A stretch of DNA of 34,598 nucleotides from an uncultured Clostridia bacterium (GTDB taxonomy: Bacteria > Bacillota > Clostridia > TANB77 > CAG-508), in the NCBI GenBank assembly GCA_947624735.1, contig CANQLM010000004.1, positions 1 to 34,598 on the forward strand, given 5' to 3'. The notes under the pieces are model-generated. The model saw nothing but the letters and a program-made list of their open reading frames with translations, searched no databases and was not told where the DNA came from. Position 1 is the first letter of the stretch. Every line of letters starts with the position of its first letter. Shown in pieces: positions 15,805 to 26,370 of this stretch. The position numbers were made by a program, and so were the translations under genes.

Positions 15805-18465
15805 TTAATATGTCCTTGCTCTTCCTATGTCAATTCCTACATCATTTGAGCTGTTATTCATTTTTTTCTTCATACCTTCTTCATATTTGAAGTTATTCTC
15901 TTGTCTCATATATATTTCAATATCTTCTATTAAAGATTTATCTATGTCAACCATCACTACTTGTAAATCTTCTGTAGCATCTCCTATTTTGCTTCCTCTT
16001 AAAACATCTCCTGTTACTACTGTATTAGTATCTATTCCTTTTATTTTCATTGTCATTCCTACAAGAATATCTTTATTTATATTTTTATAATAATCTCCAT
16101 AAATATACTCTAATAATTTTACTGTATCATCACTCATTTGTGTAAATGCCAATTCAACAGTACCATCATCTAAAATAGATACTTTTGCATTTTCAGGTGC
16201 TATTATTTCTCTTCCTTTAACATTTTTTATTGTCATACCAAATTCATTTGCATCTTTTGTGATTTCAAATTTTTCATTTTTATCATCTGTTTTTATTAGC
16301 CAAAGCATCGCATTTTCTAAGTCAGTTGTTAGTTCTTCTTCAGTAAAGTATCCTAAATCTTTAACTAAATCTTTAAGATTTCTATATACAAAGTCTGCCT
16401 CTTCAGTATGCATATTCTCTAACATATTAAATGCTGCTAAAGCATTTGGTTTATTGTCTTCAAATGAGACTTCTTCTTTTTCTACTTCTGGCATTTCAGT
16501 ATTAAAGAAAAGTTTAACCAATTCTGGAATACTATGTCGAGTTGTTATCCATCCTCCACCATATAGAGTTTCATATCCTTTTGCATTCTCAATAGCATTT
16601 GCTGTTCTAATCGTTCCATCATATCTATAATATTTATCTTTAAAAATGTCTATTATTGCTTGATTTGGTCCATATGCTTCTGGTTCACAAACTTGATATA
16701 CAATACCTTCGTCTGCTGTAAGAGTTGCATTTAATTCTACTTCTATATTATCTTTTACTAATGCACTTGAATCATCTGCAGGTGCATATTTAATTTTCTT
16801 TGTAGCAGATTTAGCTTTTTTATAAACTCCTTTAGAAAAATCTATATCTTCATAAAACCAGTGATTTGTAACACTTTCAATATATGGCCATTTTACACCA
16901 TCTATTCCTGCACCCATTCCTCGTGCAGTTATTTCGGCTAATTCAAACAAATCATCATATGATATTCCATCTAAACCTGGTACCTGTCCAGAGCCTCTCG
17001 TTATATAAACATAGTATTTATCATCTTTATTAGTCCAAAAGGTTACTTTGCTAAATAAACCACCAACACTATGTAGAAAACTTCTTATTATAGAATTAGA
17101 ATCTTCTATTGCGTTTCTTATATTAATTCCCCAAAGATTTGCTTGTACTAATGGATTTTTGGCCTGTTCCATTATGTTTAAAAATAATTTGCTTCTTTTT
17201 TCTGGGTCATTTCCTACATTCTTTTTTATTTCGTCATAAAAGTTTATGCTTCCCTGATGAGTAATTTCAGTTGTCGTTGAACCAGTTGTATTAGTTGAAT
17301 TTCCACTCTGTGTACTATTTTGAACTGTTTCTTTATATTCATAATCTAACTTTTCAGCACTTAAGCCATAGTCAATAAATGCATCAATTATTTGCTGACT
17401 ACTTATATTACTACCATTTGGACTTTTGGCGGATGTATCATAGGTAACATTAATATCTTGTAAGACTATATTTACTTTTGTGTTAATACTTTTATCAGTT
17501 GCAACTCTATATGCTAAATCTGGCATCATAGTTGATAAATGTAATGCTAGCATTAATTCTAAAGGTCTACCATATTTAGATGTCCATGTAGATAAATCGT
17601 AACTAAATACACTACCCCATTGTATTTTTCCACTATTAGTATTAAAAAAATCTAAGATTGGGCTATATATTGCATTTGTATAAACTATCATTTTTTCGTT
17701 ATCTCTATCTATTTTTACATAATCAACTGGCTTAAATTGTCCAAATACATTGCCTAGAGCACTATTGGTATTAAGTATATTAATCATACCTGTTGAGATA
17801 TCTTCAGAGGTTTCATATTCACTTTGTCCTAAAGTTACAAATCTTTTTATGCCAGAAGCTACTTGCATTAATCCACCATATATACTTACTTCTGCTAAAG
17901 CATAAGTATTTTCACTTGTAGCTAAGTAGGCTTTTAAATAGTTTTTATTATCTGCAGATGTATCTATTTTTTTCAATGTTCTTGAAGTTAAAGATTCATT
18001 TTCTTCTTTTTCTTCATATTCTGGTATTCCAAATCCATAACTTTCAATATCATATCCCATATCTTGTAAATATTGTCCTAACCCAACTATATCATCTTCA
18101 GTAATACCTGCTGTAGTCTGGTCTCCTGTAAACCATCCTGTCCAATTTGCCCAAATACCCATTGCTACTTTTTTTACTTTTTCTAGTACCATACCTGGCA
18201 TAGTTAAGAAAAATGCAAGATTACCAATTAGAACAATTATTACTAATATTACTGATATTGCAATAATTATTGGAATTATATTTGCTGCAATAAAAGCTAC
18301 TACATGTGGTTTCTTTAAAACTTTTTTTACAGCTGTCCCTGCAGTCTTTCCAGCTTTATTTACTATATTTTTCGCAGTACCCTCTTTATCTATCTTATCA
18401 GAAGCTGAACCAGGGCCTAATTCTTCATTATTATCTGTATTATCTTGATTTTCTATGGAGCTCAC
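15805..18465 (-). CDS. Large (886 aa) membrane protein of the T4SS-like operon, unknown function
   Basis: Basic cytoplasmic N-terminus, one TM, ~770-aa extracytoplasmic region; last ~110 aa faintly LytM/M23-like without zinc ligands. Confidence 0.6.
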   Translation of the reverse strand: MSSIENQDNTDNNEELGPGSASDKIDKEGTAKNIVNKAGKTAGTAVKKVLKKPHVVAFIAANIIPIIIAISVILVIIVLIGNLAFFLTMPGMVLEKVKKVAMGIWANWTGWFTGDQTTAGITEDDIVGLGQYLQDMGYDIESYGFGIPEYEEKEENESLTSRTLKKIDTSADNKNYLKAYLATSENTYALAEVSIYGGLMQVASGIKRFVTLGQSEYETSEDISTGMINILNTNSALGNVFGQFKPVDYVKIDRDNEKMIVYTNAIYSPILDFFNTNSGKIQWGSVFSYDLSTWTSKYGRPLELMLALHLSTMMPDLAYRVATDKSINTKVNIVLQDINVTYDTSAKSPNGSNISSQQIIDAFIDYGLSAEKLDYEYKETVQNSTQSGNSTNTTGSTTTEITHQGSINFYDEIKKNVGNDPEKRSKLFLNIMEQAKNPLVQANLWGINIRNAIEDSNSIIRSFLHSVGGLFSKVTFWTNKDDKYYVYITRGSGQVPGLDGISYDDLFELAEITARGMGAGIDGVKWPYIESVTNHWFYEDIDFSKGVYKKAKSATKKIKYAPADDSSALVKDNIEVELNATLTADEGIVYQVCEPEAYGPNQAIIDIFKDKYYRYDGTIRTANAIENAKGYETLYGGGWITTRHSIPELVKLFFNTEMPEVEKEEVSFEDNKPNALAAFNMLENMHTEEADFVYRNLKDLVKDLGYFTEEELTTDLENAMLWLIKTDDKNEKFEITKDANEFGMTIKNVKGREIIAPENAKVSILDDGTVELAFTQMSDDTVKLLEYIYGDYYKNINKDILVGMTMKIKGIDTNTVVTGDVLRGSKIGDATEDLQVVMVDIDKSLIEDIEIYMRQENNFKYEEGMKKKMNNSSNDVGIDIGRARTY

Positions 18466-18495
18466 CTCCTATTTTGAATATCTACTTCAACTTTT

Positions 18496-20460
18496 TTATA
18501 TGTTTTCTTCATCTTGTGTTCTTCTTTGTGACGCTCTTCTCTGATTTTCTTGAAAATTTTCAAATTTTTGTTTTATTGAACCCACAAATCTATCTCCTGC
18601 ACTAAGTTCAGAAATAAATCCATTGTTAATATCTTTAACTGTTTGTTTTGCTTGTTTTATTATTTTCTTTTCATCTAATCCTTGTCTTGCATATTGTATT
18701 TGAAGTCGTTGCATAGCATCTCTTAATTGTATTTCTTCATCTGTTTGTGCTATCTTTGTTCCATCTGCAAATTCTAATGCATTATTAGTTAAATCATCTA
18801 AAGTCATATTTTGATTTCCTGCATTTTTATATCTATTAACTGCTTGAGCCATTTCTCTCTGTCTTAATTTTAAATCTCTTTTTTGTGCATATTGCGCTCC
18901 CAAACCATATCCTGCTACTCCACTAGTGAACATTGCTGTTGGATTTCCAGTAGCTAGTCCCAATGTTCCAGCTACTGCTGCACCAAATAATCTTGGTGAT
19001 ACCTCACTAACTCCATTTAGTACTCTTCCTATAAATTGATTTTTCTTTGGTCTATTATTTGCACTTTGATTATTGTTTTGTGCTGTTGGTGGTATTGGTG
19101 TCGTTTGTATTGGTTGTTGTTGTGTTGTTTCTGTTGGTGGTATTGTTACTGTTGCTGTATTAGATTGTGTCGGTGGTAATGAGTTTGATTGATTTTGACT
19201 ATTTTGAGAATTTCCATTTGCAAAATTTTTAATTGCTCCTCCTCCTGCTCCAGCTTTCTTTGCCCCATTTGTTACAGTACTTACCAATGTACCAACTACT
19301 GCAGCTTGTGCTACTGTATCAGCCATACTTTGAGTTTCAAAATGGAAAATATGTTTAACAATTTTTTCAGCAGTATATATAAATATTAATAATGCTATAG
19401 CTATTACTGCTTTTGTTAATCCAACTCCACCAGTCCAACCCGTGTTTTCTGTCATCAATTTTATTGCAGTTGTTCCTAAAATTAAGTATGACACACAATG
19501 AAATGGTTGTATAAGAATATTATATATAAATTCCTTTAACCATACATTTAATGCTTGAGATCTTCCATCTCCCATTTTATCTATTGAATAAGTAATTGTA
19601 ACTAATGGTGATATTACAATTAAAAATGCAATAGTAATCATACGTCTTATGTATGATAATAAAAATACAAAAGTTATACCTTGCAAAAGTAAATAAATTA
19701 TTGCACTTCCAAAGCCTGTGGTAAACGAAGGATTAAACAAGGCTTGTTGTAGAAAAACGTTACTTTGGTCACTATAGTTACTATATTGTCCATTTGAATT
19801 ATCTGTTAAACCTTTAGATAAAACATTTATAAAAGCATTATTTATGCCTATTGTAAATATCATAATATATTGTAAAACAAAAACTAAAGCCAAACTTGTA
19901 AGCCAGTCAATTAACATTGTTTTATATTTTGCTTTATCTTCTGCAATCGTACTTAATGCCATCCTTATTCCTACATAAACTGCAATAATGGCTAAAACTA
20001 TAATTGCTATATTCCTAATAGATGTAAACCAAATTGCTACATTTTCTCTTATCATATATGATGTAGATTTTGTACTTCCTGAGAAATCAAAGAAATTTAC
20101 ATCCAATAATTGTACTCTATTAAACAATATATCTTCTAATGTTAAACCTCCACTTTTGACAGTTCCCATTAAACTACCGTCTTGTGCAAAGAATCCCATT
20201 ATTATGCCTAAAACTCCACCCAATATCGTAATTAACCATCTAGGGACTATAAGTAATACTCCTGCAATTCCATCTATTGCTCCTCCGATCAAATCTTCAA
20301 GTGCATTTCCACTTTCTGTATCGGAATTTTCTGTACTTTCTACAGTATCGTCAGTTGATATTGTTGCAGAAGCAAAACTTGAATTTGTTAAACATGAAAA
20401 GACCTGTATTATCAATATTATTAGTATTAATACAATTAATAATTTTTTTGTTTTTTTCAT
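18496..20460 (-). CDS. VirB6/TrbL-like polytopic membrane protein with P/Q/N-rich C-terminal tail
   Basis: Signal peptide, multiple TMs, shared motif RENVAIWFTSIRNIAIIVLAIIAVYVGIRMALSTIAEDKAKYKTMLIDWL. Confidence 0.7.
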   Translation of the reverse strand: MKKTKKLLIVLILIILIIQVFSCLTNSSFASATISTDDTVESTENSDTESGNALEDLIGGAIDGIAGVLLIVPRWLITILGGVLGIIMGFFAQDGSLMGTVKSGGLTLEDILFNRVQLLDVNFFDFSGSTKSTSYMIRENVAIWFTSIRNIAIIVLAIIAVYVGIRMALSTIAEDKAKYKTMLIDWLTSLALVFVLQYIMIFTIGINNAFINVLSKGLTDNSNGQYSNYSDQSNVFLQQALFNPSFTTGFGSAIIYLLLQGITFVFLLSYIRRMITIAFLIVISPLVTITYSIDKMGDGRSQALNVWLKEFIYNILIQPFHCVSYLILGTTAIKLMTENTGWTGGVGLTKAVIAIALLIFIYTAEKIVKHIFHFETQSMADTVAQAAVVGTLVSTVTNGAKKAGAGGGAIKNFANGNSQNSQNQSNSLPPTQSNTATVTIPPTETTQQQPIQTTPIPPTAQNNNQSANNRPKKNQFIGRVLNGVSEVSPRLFGAAVAGTLGLATGNPTAMFTSGVAGYGLGAQYAQKRDLKLRQREMAQAVNRYKNAGNQNMTLDDLTNNALEFADGTKIAQTDEEIQLRDAMQRLQIQYARQGLDEKKIIKQAKQTVKDINNGFISELSAGDRFVGSIKQKFENFQENQRRASQRRTQDEENI

Positions 20461-20477
20461 ATACTTCTCTCCTAATT

Positions 20478-22658
20478 TTACAAATTGTCTATGAATCTAT
20501 TTATATCAATCATTTCATTATCATCTTCTTCTGTTGCTTGATATGCAGCTTCCATTACTGCTTTTTCATTGTCTTTTAATTTATTTATTTGTATTCCTAG
20601 ATTAGTAAATTTATTTTTTATGCAACTTTTTGTGATTGTTTCACTTATAAGAGTAGACATTTTATCTACATCAATATCTGTAAATTTACTATTGCCATTT
20701 CTTCCTTCTATTTTATCATTTATAAATATATTCATCCTTTGCTGTTCTTTATCGGTCATTACATCTTTTACCCCTGTTTTAGTGGTTACATCTAAAATCA
20801 TATCTTTTCTTTCATCTTCGCTCATATCTTTTACATCTTTAATATTATTTTGTAGCATATATCTTTGCATATGTTTTCTTATGTTAGAACTTTCTGTTCG
20901 TAATTTATTAACATCTTTCATAGCTTGTTTTGCTTGTTTTATCTCTTCTTCATTCTTTAATCCTTTAACTTCTGTTTCTATATTAGTAATAATTGTATGG
21001 CTATTATTGACAGCGTTTACTAATGTTCCTATTTCTTTATCAGTTTTTTCTCTCTTTTCTTTTGCTTCTAATCTATTACCATAAGCTCCTAAAGTTACAA
21101 CATTTGCAGTTTTTTGTCCTATAGTCCATTTTCTTAATTTTTCTTGTTTTCCATTGTTTTGAACCTTTTTAACTCCAGATGCTATAACTCCAATTCCTGC
21201 TGTAGGACTTAAAACCATAACTGGTACTCCTATTACAACACTTCCTATTCCTTGTATTTCGCTTAAAATAAATTTGTAATTACTTTTAAATGTTGCTTTT
21301 CTTTGTGCCTTTTTTAATCTTAATGTCTGCCTTGCAATTCTTCCAGTCATACCCTTTCTTCTTGATGCAATTCTTAATATTAATGTTTGTCTTAATGGAT
21401 TAATTATATTTTTAGCTATTTTATTACTATTAGATAAATTTTCTGATTTTGCTAATATATCTCTATCTAATTTATCTAAATTTTCTTTTATTGTATCATC
21501 AATTTTTTCTTTATAATCATTTCCTGTAACTTTGCCTAATGTTTCTATTCCTGAAGATGCTACATTTCCTATTGCTTTAATACCTCCTTTGGTAACTCCT
21601 ATAGCAGTTTTATATGCACCATACGCATAGAATACACCAGCAAGTTGTTCCTCTTTCTTAAATGGTCTATGTAATTCATCTAGATTATCTGTAAATTTAA
21701 ATAATCTTAATACTATTTTATCTGCTGATAACATAAAGTTTAAAAATACTAATGCTACTATAAATGATGTCAAATTATTTAAAGATAATTGTAATGCTAC
21801 TCCAACAATACAAGTATAAAGCAAAGCATGTGCTGATTGTATAATTACATTAGTTGTAAATTGATATAACCAACTTGAAAATACATTACTTCTTTTACCA
21901 CTAGCACTATCATATGCATATTTTCCAGCTGTAAATGGAGCCATAATAATTAGTATTATTATGGTAAAATAACGCTTAACATACATCCAGGCAAACTTTA
22001 CAAACATAAAGATAAGTGTTATGTACATAAACATTCCTGGGATTCCAACTGTAAATCTTATATCATGTGCTCTTGTCCTTATAGTTTCATATAGTTCATT
22101 TTCATTAGATGCTCCTTTACTAAAAAATGTAACAAGCATATCATTTATATTAAATATTAATGCAATTATAAAATGTATAGTAAAGAGAATTATAATACTT
22201 TTTAGCCAACCCATTAAAAAGAGTTTATAGTTTGCTTTAGTTGATGCTACTGTTGCAATTGACATTCTAAGACCTGAATATACTAGCAAAATCATTAAAA
22301 TTACAGCTATTACATTTCTCATAGAAACATACCATGTTGCAACAATATTTCTTATTACATATGTAACCGAACCTTCAACTACTGGTTGTCCACCTGCATT
22401 ATTTGAGAAAATATTTACATCTAATATTGGAACTCTATTATATACAATATCTTCAATTGTATATCTCTTTTTTTCTTCTTCATTTTGTCCTACTGTTTGT
22501 CCAATTTCTACTTGACTATTTGCTTGTTCTGTATTAGTTTGAGCATTGCTTGCAAGTTCTGGACTTGTAGATACAGCAAGGATATCTTTTGAGAAAATAG
22601 CTATGAAAGATACACTTAATATAGCTATTAAAATTATTTTAGTAAATGTAACTTTCAC
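20478..22658 (-). CDS. VirB6/TrbL-like polytopic membrane protein with long charged C-terminal domain
   Basis: Shared motif RNIVATWYVSMRNVIAVILMILLVYSGLRMSIATVASTKANYKLFLMGWL; long K/E-rich C-terminus. Confidence 0.7.
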   Translation of the reverse strand: MKVTFTKIILIAILSVSFIAIFSKDILAVSTSPELASNAQTNTEQANSQVEIGQTVGQNEEEKKRYTIEDIVYNRVPILDVNIFSNNAGGQPVVEGSVTYVIRNIVATWYVSMRNVIAVILMILLVYSGLRMSIATVASTKANYKLFLMGWLKSIIILFTIHFIIALIFNINDMLVTFFSKGASNENELYETIRTRAHDIRFTVGIPGMFMYITLIFMFVKFAWMYVKRYFTIIILIIMAPFTAGKYAYDSASGKRSNVFSSWLYQFTTNVIIQSAHALLYTCIVGVALQLSLNNLTSFIVALVFLNFMLSADKIVLRLFKFTDNLDELHRPFKKEEQLAGVFYAYGAYKTAIGVTKGGIKAIGNVASSGIETLGKVTGNDYKEKIDDTIKENLDKLDRDILAKSENLSNSNKIAKNIINPLRQTLILRIASRRKGMTGRIARQTLRLKKAQRKATFKSNYKFILSEIQGIGSVVIGVPVMVLSPTAGIGVIASGVKKVQNNGKQEKLRKWTIGQKTANVVTLGAYGNRLEAKEKREKTDKEIGTLVNAVNNSHTIITNIETEVKGLKNEEEIKQAKQAMKDVNKLRTESSNIRKHMQRYMLQNNIKDVKDMSEDERKDMILDVTTKTGVKDVMTDKEQQRMNIFINDKIEGRNGNSKFTDIDVDKMSTLISETITKSCIKNKFTNLGIQINKLKDNEKAVMEAAYQATEEDDNEMIDINRFIDNL

Positions 22659-22701
22659 AGTTATCCTCCCTTCCTAAATTATTTATTTTAGTGAATTTTA
22701 G

Positions 22702-23658
22702 TTATTTTCCTAAGCTTAAAAATATTAGTGCTGAATTTATGCAATCCTCTACTATTGATGTCCATCCAACTAAAGTTCCTTTTAAAGCTTGTGCTATAAT
22801 TCCTAAAATATAATCTATAAATTGTGAAAAGTTAGAGAAAAGCCATTGTACTAAATCCTTTTCTCCTTCGTAATTCATTACAGATGGATTACCTGAAAAT
22901 TCAAATTCTCCTAAACTATCCAAATCTACAGATGCTCCTATATCTCCTTGCGGTTTAAAATCAGCAAGAATTCCTGGGCCAAAGTTAGAACTAAAATCTT
23001 CGACAGGAGAAAAATTTATGTCTTCAAAACTATTTAAATGTACAACTATTGTAAAAGTATCTCCTGTATAATGTTCATACAAGCCACCACTAACAGGTGT
23101 TATAGATCTTACTGCTAAACCGCCATTGGTATAACCAGATGTTCTAGTCATATCTGCAATTGATTTTTGTCCATTTATTTCTCCTAAATAAATAGCAACA
23201 TGGCCTAAATGAGTGTTTGTTTGTGGGTATATAAGAATATCACCAATTTGTTCATTCCCTATGTTAGTTAATACAAAATGTGCTTCACCAATATATGGGT
23301 CATTTGGATAAGCAAAATATTGCCAGTCGCTATTTCCAAGATTTAATCCTAAATGGTGAAAAGCATAACTTACCCATCCAACGCAGTCAAACCAGTAATT
23401 ACCATCTGAATATATTCCATTTTTATATGTCCTTTCTCTCATTCTATATACACCTGTTTCAGGATAAAAACATTTAGATGAGTTACTATTTATAAATTTA
23501 AGTATTTCTGATACAAAAGCTTGTCTTAGTTCTGCTTCACTCATTCCCGATTGATATACTGATGATGCATTTACCTCTTTTGGCATCAATGAAAAAACTA
23601 TTAAACTAATAGTAAATATTAAGAATATTTTGTTTAAAGTAAATTTAAGTTTTTTCAT
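22702..23658 (-). CDS. Secreted NlpC/P60-family cell-wall hydrolase with C-terminal hydrophobic segment
   Basis: Catalytic Cys in WFDCVGWVSYAFH, His in LGHVAIYLG, DILIYP; signal peptide. Start at MKKLKF (AAGGAA RBS). Confidence 0.75.
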   Translation of the reverse strand: MKKLKFTLNKIFLIFTISLIVFSLMPKEVNASSVYQSGMSEAELRQAFVSEILKFINSNSSKCFYPETGVYRMRERTYKNGIYSDGNYWFDCVGWVSYAFHHLGLNLGNSDWQYFAYPNDPYIGEAHFVLTNIGNEQIGDILIYPQTNTHLGHVAIYLGEINGQKSIADMTRTSGYTNGGLAVRSITPVSGGLYEHYTGDTFTIVVHLNSFEDINFSPVEDFSSNFGPGILADFKPQGDIGASVDLDSLGEFEFSGNPSVMNYEGEKDLVQWLFSNFSQFIDYILGIIAQALKGTLVGWTSIVEDCINSALIFLSLGK

Positions 23659-23674
23659 TTTGTTGTTCCTTATT

Positions 23675-25186
23675 TTATCTAATAGATATTTCAATTTTTG
23701 AATCATCATAATATATTATGTTATTTTCTATTTTATTTATTTTACAATCTCCAACAGAATCAACTATTTTATTTGTTTGTGTAGTATTTGCATCTATAAC
23801 ATATATGCCGTCATTTTTAACACCATATACAAATAAATTATCTGTTAAAGTATACATCCCACTTGAATTTTCTATTCTTATTTTAAAATCTTGATTTTCT
23901 TTATCTCTTGAATAAAATGTATATTCATTATAAGTATTATTATAATAAAACATATATTTACTACTCATAGACAAAGCTTCTTCTTGTGGAATTGAATACG
24001 GATTTCTCATATAAAAGTCATTGCTTGCTCTATTTAATTCATCTACGAATACTAAGTTATTATTTAACTCTATATACGTATTATTAGGTACTATTTTATC
24101 ATTTTTTACATCATCTATTGAAATCTCTTCTGTTATTTTTCCTTGATAATTATTATAAATAGTTATTCCACTATTAGTATATTGTCCGAAATTTATTTCA
24201 AATCCTCTCAATGGATATTTTATATTTATATAATTTTGTTCTTGAGTATAACTTGTATAATCTGGATATATTTCAGTTACTTGTTTTAAAAAATTATTAT
24301 AATCACCATCACTATTAAGTAAACTCATAATTTTTGCAAATTCTTGATTTTTTTCTTCATCATAATCATCTGCTCTATATATTGAAATTTCTTCATCTGA
24401 AAAGAATGCATATATATCTTCAAACTTATACCCTATTACTTTAACATCTGCTATACTTTTATAGTTAGGTTCTCCAAGTACATTAATAATTTCTTCTTGT
24501 GACATTCCAGTATTAATTCCCTGTAAAACTTCCTTCGTATAATTTTTAGTAAATATAATATTATAAATTTTATTGTTAATTGTTCTTACTTTATAGCCGT
24601 TATTCCAGTATATATCATAATTATCACAGCTTGATGTTTGTTGTCCTAAATTAGAACTTCTTCTAACCCAGTTATTATTAATGATATTTAATAGTTCATT
24701 TGAGACAATATTACTTACAGCTTTTTTATCTTCTATCTTATTATTTATTGTATATAAAGAAGATAGGTTATCAAAATAATGATCTATGTTATTAACTGTA
24801 TAATATGTATTTTTATTCTCATCAGATACTACCATAATATTTAAGTTTTTTTCTTCATCAATAACTCTATAATTTGCAAATTCCATTTTTGCAGAAATTA
24901 GATTTAAAATTTGTTCATAAAAAAGTTTAGCAGTATTTCCTTTTTCGTCTATCGGAGTCTTCGCAAATGATATGTATATATCTTTAGAAAATCCATCTTC
25001 ACTTGAGTTGTTCATTTTCTTATATTTGCAACCATAATATTCTACTATTTCTTTTATATTATTGAAATCTTGTATTGAATTATATGTTTTGTTTTTATTT
25101 TGAAAAAACGATACAACTACCCCTAATATTATTGCTAAAATTATAATTACTAATGAAATTATTATAATTTTTTTCTTTTTTTTCAT
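23675..25186 (-). CDS. Membrane-anchored unknown with SmpA/OmlA-like motif
   Basis: N-terminal TM; GINTGMSQEEIINVLGEPNYK motif; beta-rich C-terminus. Start at MKKKKKIII (AAAGGA RBS). Confidence 0.55.
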   Translation of the reverse strand: MKKKKKIIIISLVIIILAIILGVVVSFFQNKNKTYNSIQDFNNIKEIVEYYGCKYKKMNNSSEDGFSKDIYISFAKTPIDEKGNTAKLFYEQILNLISAKMEFANYRVIDEEKNLNIMVVSDENKNTYYTVNNIDHYFDNLSSLYTINNKIEDKKAVSNIVSNELLNIINNNWVRRSSNLGQQTSSCDNYDIYWNNGYKVRTINNKIYNIIFTKNYTKEVLQGINTGMSQEEIINVLGEPNYKSIADVKVIGYKFEDIYAFFSDEEISIYRADDYDEEKNQEFAKIMSLLNSDGDYNNFLKQVTEIYPDYTSYTQEQNYINIKYPLRGFEINFGQYTNSGITIYNNYQGKITEEISIDDVKNDKIVPNNTYIELNNNLVFVDELNRASNDFYMRNPYSIPQEEALSMSSKYMFYYNNTYNEYTFYSRDKENQDFKIRIENSSGMYTLTDNLFVYGVKNDGIYVIDANTTQTNKIVDSVGDCKINKIENNIIYYDDSKIEISIR

Positions 25187-25202
25187 TATGAATTCCTTTA
25201 TT

Positions 25203-26360
25203 TTAAATTTTTGGTAACTTTTGTTCTGATATACCTTTTGCAAATTTAGGTTTTATATTTAACAATCTTCTAACTATTTTTTCACCATTTCCTAATGCTG
25301 CTAAAAACACAACACCTAAAAGAGGTACACTCTTTATTATTTCTCCTGCTGAAAATAAAAATACTATGTAAAGTCCTAAATGTATTGGTTGCAAAAATAT
25401 TTCCATCATATATTCTCTAAGCCAATTCTTAAAAGCTTGTGCTCTACCATCTCCAATTCTATCTATAGGATAGATTAAACAAACCAAAGGCGATATAACC
25501 ATATAAAATGCAATTCTTAAAACTCTGAACAAATACATAAAGAAAAATTTAAGTTCATAATATACAATCATAAAATATAGAATTGTACTAACTATAGTAT
25601 TTGCTGTGCCTTGTGCCTCTGAGATAGTTTTTGTGGAACTTTCTATTAAACTCTCTTCTATGCCTTTTCCACCAATATTTCCTATTGCATTTATCATAAA
25701 ATTTGTTATTATTTCTGAAACATTAATTAGTATTATAATAAAGTATTGTAGTAAAAATAATAATGCTATAGATTCAAGCCAAAATATAAGCATTTTTTTA
25801 TATTTTGCCTTTTTATCTGCTACAGTTGAAATTGCCATTCTAATTCCTATATAAATAGCAACAATAACTATTCCAATAGCTGCTATGTTTCTTAATGTAT
25901 AATACCATATAGCAACTTGCTCTTTTATAGTGTTCATTTCTTCATGAAATTTTACATCATCATCTAACATTCTAAAGAAATTAATATCAAATAATCCGTA
26001 TTCATTAGTTAAAAGTTTCTGTATTGTAAATACCTCTTTGGTATTTCCATATACTATTAAAGATAATATATTATTTGCAAAACCAGGTAGCATTGCTGCT
26101 ACTTGTCCTAACAAACTTGTAATTCCTTCTAGAAATGAAGGTTTAGTATTTACTTCTGCAACTCCTGTAGTTTCATCACCATAAGTCTGTACTGTACCTT
26201 CTCCCATAATAGAATTATAATTTTCTTGAGTTTGACCTTGTTGAATATCTACTATTGATTGACCATTGCTAGAGCTAGTACTACTTGCAAATACATTAGG
26301 ACTATATAAATTTAAAAATGTTAGTATGCTTAATAGTATTATTGCTATTGTTTTTTTCAT
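25203..26360 (-). CDS. VirB6/TrbL-like polytopic membrane protein (shortest paralog)
   Basis: Shared motif KEQVAIWYYTLRNIAAIGIVIVAIYIGIRMAISTVADKKAKYKKMLIFWL; six or more hydrophobic segments. Confidence 0.7.
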   Translation of the reverse strand: MKKTIAIILLSILTFLNLYSPNVFASSTSSSNGQSIVDIQQGQTQENYNSIMGEGTVQTYGDETTGVAEVNTKPSFLEGITSLLGQVAAMLPGFANNILSLIVYGNTKEVFTIQKLLTNEYGLFDINFFRMLDDDVKFHEEMNTIKEQVAIWYYTLRNIAAIGIVIVAIYIGIRMAISTVADKKAKYKKMLIFWLESIALLFLLQYFIIILINVSEIITNFMINAIGNIGGKGIEESLIESSTKTISEAQGTANTIVSTILYFMIVYYELKFFFMYLFRVLRIAFYMVISPLVCLIYPIDRIGDGRAQAFKNWLREYMMEIFLQPIHLGLYIVFLFSAGEIIKSVPLLGVVFLAALGNGEKIVRRLLNIKPKFAKGISEQKLPKI

Positions 26361-26370
26361 TAAATTTCTC

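Noticed and set aside
20569-21084. 171-aa plus-strand ORF, and the other plus-strand ORFs opposite minus-strand genes
   Set aside because: Antisense to well-supported genes; low-complexity hydrophobic translations typical of reading AT-rich coding DNA backwards, with no convincing RBS or domains.
25187-25243. Apparent overlap between the 522-aa and 385-aa ORFs, and between the NlpC and 522-aa ORFs
   Set aside because: Caused by over-extended ORF-track starts; RBS-supported starts (25186 and 23658) remove the overlaps.
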